DNA from: Terebella lapidaria
Lineage: Eukaryota; Annelida; Polychaeta; Terebellida; Terebellidae
DNA: 64,000 nt
Assembly (NCBI GenBank): GCA_949152475.1
Contig: OX424564.1
Span: 32,672,165 to 32,736,164 of the forward strand
Reading direction: 5' to 3'
The position numbers were made by a program, and so were the translations under genes. Below, in pieces: positions 61,301 to 64,000 of this stretch. Position 1 is the stretch's first letter. Each line of letters opens with the position of its first letter. Under the pieces are notes generated by a model, which ran no database searches, had not been told where the DNA came from, and saw only the letters and a program-made list of their open reading frames with translations.

Positions 61301-63392
61301 ATAGCAACAGATAGCAAACGCAGATTTGCGTGTCTCAGGGCATTAATTCCTGAACTGCTGGATATTTTCATCGCCAATTTTATTTCTGTTCAACAATAAA
61401 ATATGGAGGAGTTAGCGTTGACACTTTGACGGCATCCACTGGTGACATCTGTGTTAATCTACACTGGATAGAATAAACAGAAGCCGTGACGCTAGTGGAA
61501 TTCGAATTATTGCAATCTCCAAACCGACTGCTTGTTAATAACCTGCCCTCCGAGATCCAAACTTACATAACTTTCTCCATTTCATGAAACATTCTCTCTG
61601 TACTTTGTATCATTCCAAGCCAGTTCAGATGTCACAGCATAGTTTGTTTAGTATAAATACAAGAAGGAAATCCAAATATCGTAAGTTAAAAAGGTATATA
61701 AGTAATATTGTGCATAACACACTATATAAACATCAACATACAATCACACATCTTCCATGTTCGCATTGTATTTACTTTTACTATGTCTGGTAAACTGAAT
61801 TCTCCGCAATGGAGCAGGCAGCCCTGATGAATTCATATTATATTTGCAGTTTTTAGAATTTTCGAGAACAATCCGAACATCAAGATCTGCATTCCAAATG
61901 ATCAACAACAGTACAATACCTAATATGGATACCAGCATCCTTGCTTTCCAATTGCTCGTAATACATGTACATTATAATGACAAGTAATGTCAGTAATGAC
62001 TAGCATGACCTTCTGGGAAACTAGATAAATACGTGGTCCAGAATATTTTTTTTCAAATTGTTTTATTCAATGTGCGCATAACCTGCGAGTTAACAACTCG
62101 TATGCCATGCCTACTTTGTCACAAATCAAATAGGCTACAATGTACAGTGAATACCCTAGTTATGTCGTGTTATCCGTCAGAATCGCAAATCAAATTTCTT
62201 CTTGTAAGGTCCCACACTATCACATACTATCAATAATAACCTTCCTCTCACCCCGAATGCACCACGGTACCATTTTGAATTGCATAAAAAAGAACACCTG
62301 CGACTTGATGTTGACTGCCCAGTAAGTCGTCGCTCAGCACTAGTCATGTGCGAGATGGATTAAATAATCCACTCTTTCTACGGTAAATCCCTCATTTTGT
62401 CATAGCTCTGACCAACTACCGTATTACCTCGGCTACCTGTGGACGTCAGGACTCGGGAAAGATTGATTACCGGCCACAGATACTGGTCACGTGTTATCTC
62501 ACTACTTTGAATTAAAACGAACATCTCCACAATGTCAGCAAGGATTCCACCATTATGAGACACGTAATCATAGCCGGTGGATCAAAGGTTGACATCCATG
62601 ATTAACCCCGAGTTCTTACCCCGGGGATAATAGTGGACACTTGCAGTAGATTTCCATGGTTTGCAGACGTGATGAATATGGGGAATTATTATTATTTTTA
62701 TATTCAAGACATTAATGTGTCAGTCTGAAGCCTTGATCATCCAGGTTACTGTCTATAACTTCAGTTATTGTCCAAGGTCAAGGTCAACACACATTTCAAT
62801 GCGTAATGCCGCTCTCTATGCTTCATGTTGTGATGCTCTACACGTGTTAAATTGATGTCCATTTGATAAAGTTATCCAAGTGTTGAATAATTACAATATC
62901 ATATGTAGGGTTATGAAAGTACGGTCATGTCATAGCATACCCCGAAGCTTGACGAAAACTAACATTTTTGTTTATAAAGAAAAACAGTTCCATTGTTAAC
63001 TTTCAAACCAATATCTTCATAAAATAAATATCAACCTAATACCATCGACCCAAACGGAATTTAATGATGATAATCCTAAAATACATTTTGGACTTAAAAT
63101 TAAAATACATTTTGGTGCACAGTGTACCAGCTCTGTGCAGAACTTTCAAAATCTCAGATATGTATAACCAGCTGTTTTTCCTTGACCTTAATCTAAGTTT
63201 TCCAACCCCAATTGCATTTTTTCAAATAAGAATAGATTTTCCCCATCGAATAACTATGGTGTTTGATGCTGTTTTTAATTTGACGCAACACGAAACATGT
63301 AAAAATGTTTCGTGAAACATGTAACTGAAGAAGGTGCGATCAAATAAATTACCTCCATGCACGCCATTAGAGTTTGTATTATAAAATGACTG
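58340..63392 (+). repeat. Long-period repeat, unit E (second copy of the youngest duplication)
   Basis: It is collinear with unit D and lacks both mobile inserts found there. Markers are GATATGAAGTCG/GGTCAGTGGGG (about 59,545), CTACCAACATGGAATGATGC (about 60,118), CTCTAGGCTATACTTTGACT (about 60,942) and TACAATATCATATGTAGGGT (about 62,893). Confidence 0.85.
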
Positions 63393-64000
63393 TTCCCTCT
63401 CCCTACCTCATTTTTGGTAATTGACTTCATTTAGCGTGAGGCAGGGGGTAGGAAGGGTGTAGGTAGTATTATCCCAAAGAGGAGGTAAAAGTAAATATTA
63501 TATCAATAATCGCGGGACAACAAAAGATGAGCAGCTACCCTCATGGAGTGACGCAATGTCGGGACAACTATCATAAATGCCGGGACATAAGACGTGTCTA
63601 TACTGCATTGCAAATGAGATATAAAGGTTACACAGCTGCGAGCTCCCTCTGACCTCAATATATAGAACAATGTCCAAGGTAAATGGAAATCAATTAGGCT
63701 AAAATGGCTCTGTTGAAATGTGATCACGGTGGTCAGGCGTTTATGTGGAATTGTTGAATCTGTTACAACAACAACGTTTCAAGGATGTGAAATTTATTGA
63801 AGTCATTACACCGTGCATGGTAACACGTTTGGAATTGCTTTCATTAGTAAGACTTTTTCACACACACTACACAAATCATTGTGAGATATGCAGCTATTGC
63901 ATGAAAACAAGAAATCATGACTTTCCAGTGTATCTATAGCGTAGAATAAAAGTGTAATGTGTTATAAAAATGTAGTATAAAACAATTATTCATTCACAAT
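63393..64000 (+). repeat. Long-period repeat, unit F (cut by window end)
   Basis: It begins with TGGTAATTGACTTC, GGGGGTAGGAAGGGTG and AATCGCGGGACAACAAAAGA, followed by CTACCCTCATGGAGTGACGC (about 63,536). These match unit A (22,390-22,930) more closely than units D or E, so an older unit type resumes here. Confidence 0.7.

Overview
The window is eukaryotic nuclear DNA: coding sequence is split by GT-AG introns, the background is AT-rich, and transposon-derived repeats are abundant. The mix of CAP, mucin-like and EGF-like modules, CGTCCGTCGTCC-type intronic repeats and fold-back elements suggests a marine invertebrate (lophotrochozoan or invertebrate deuterostome). The sequence alone does not settle the phylum.

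1-8.1 kb holds the 3' part of one plus-strand gene. At least 16 exons can be placed with a continuous reading frame. They encode the end of one CAP (SCP/CRISP-type) domain, two further complete CAP domains, a Thr-rich mucin-like stretch with an EGF-like domain, an unrecognised Cys-containing juxtamembrane region, one transmembrane helix and a charged cytoplasmic tail. The last long intron carries a dispersed repeat and a six-unit minisatellite. The gene's 5' end lies outside the window.

8.1-21.7 kb has no convincing gene. It contains a short inverted-repeat element (12.24-12.38 kb), several long G tracts and AT-rich or mixed non-coding sequence.

24.08-34.81 kb is a structurally complete Ty3/gypsy-type LTR retrotransposon. 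It has two 735-bp LTRs that I find identical by eye, a 4-bp GTTA target duplication, a primer-binding site matching tRNA-His, gag, a canonical GGGAAAC -1 frameshift site with a downstream stem-loop, a full pol (protease, reverse transcriptase, RNase H, integrase), a 2.6-kb GC-rich 3' non-coding stretch and a polypurine tract. Gag is broken between its capsid part and the zinc-knuckle part by a frame change.

The DNA around it, about 21.7-64 kb, is a long-period array of 5-7 kb units repeated at least five times in direct orientation and variously diverged. The LTR element landed in one unit, and a sister unit preserves the empty site. Inside the units lie a 708-bp fold-back element built from 19 palindromic subrepeats at about 30.6-bp spacing with an orientation flip, a 706-bp piggyBac-like non-autonomous element flanked by TTAA, other hairpin elements and a decayed MADF-domain gene. 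The youngest unit pair (50.7-57.7 and 58.3-63.4 kb) is especially useful because the second copy lacks both the fold-back and the piggyBac-like insertions, which defines their ends.
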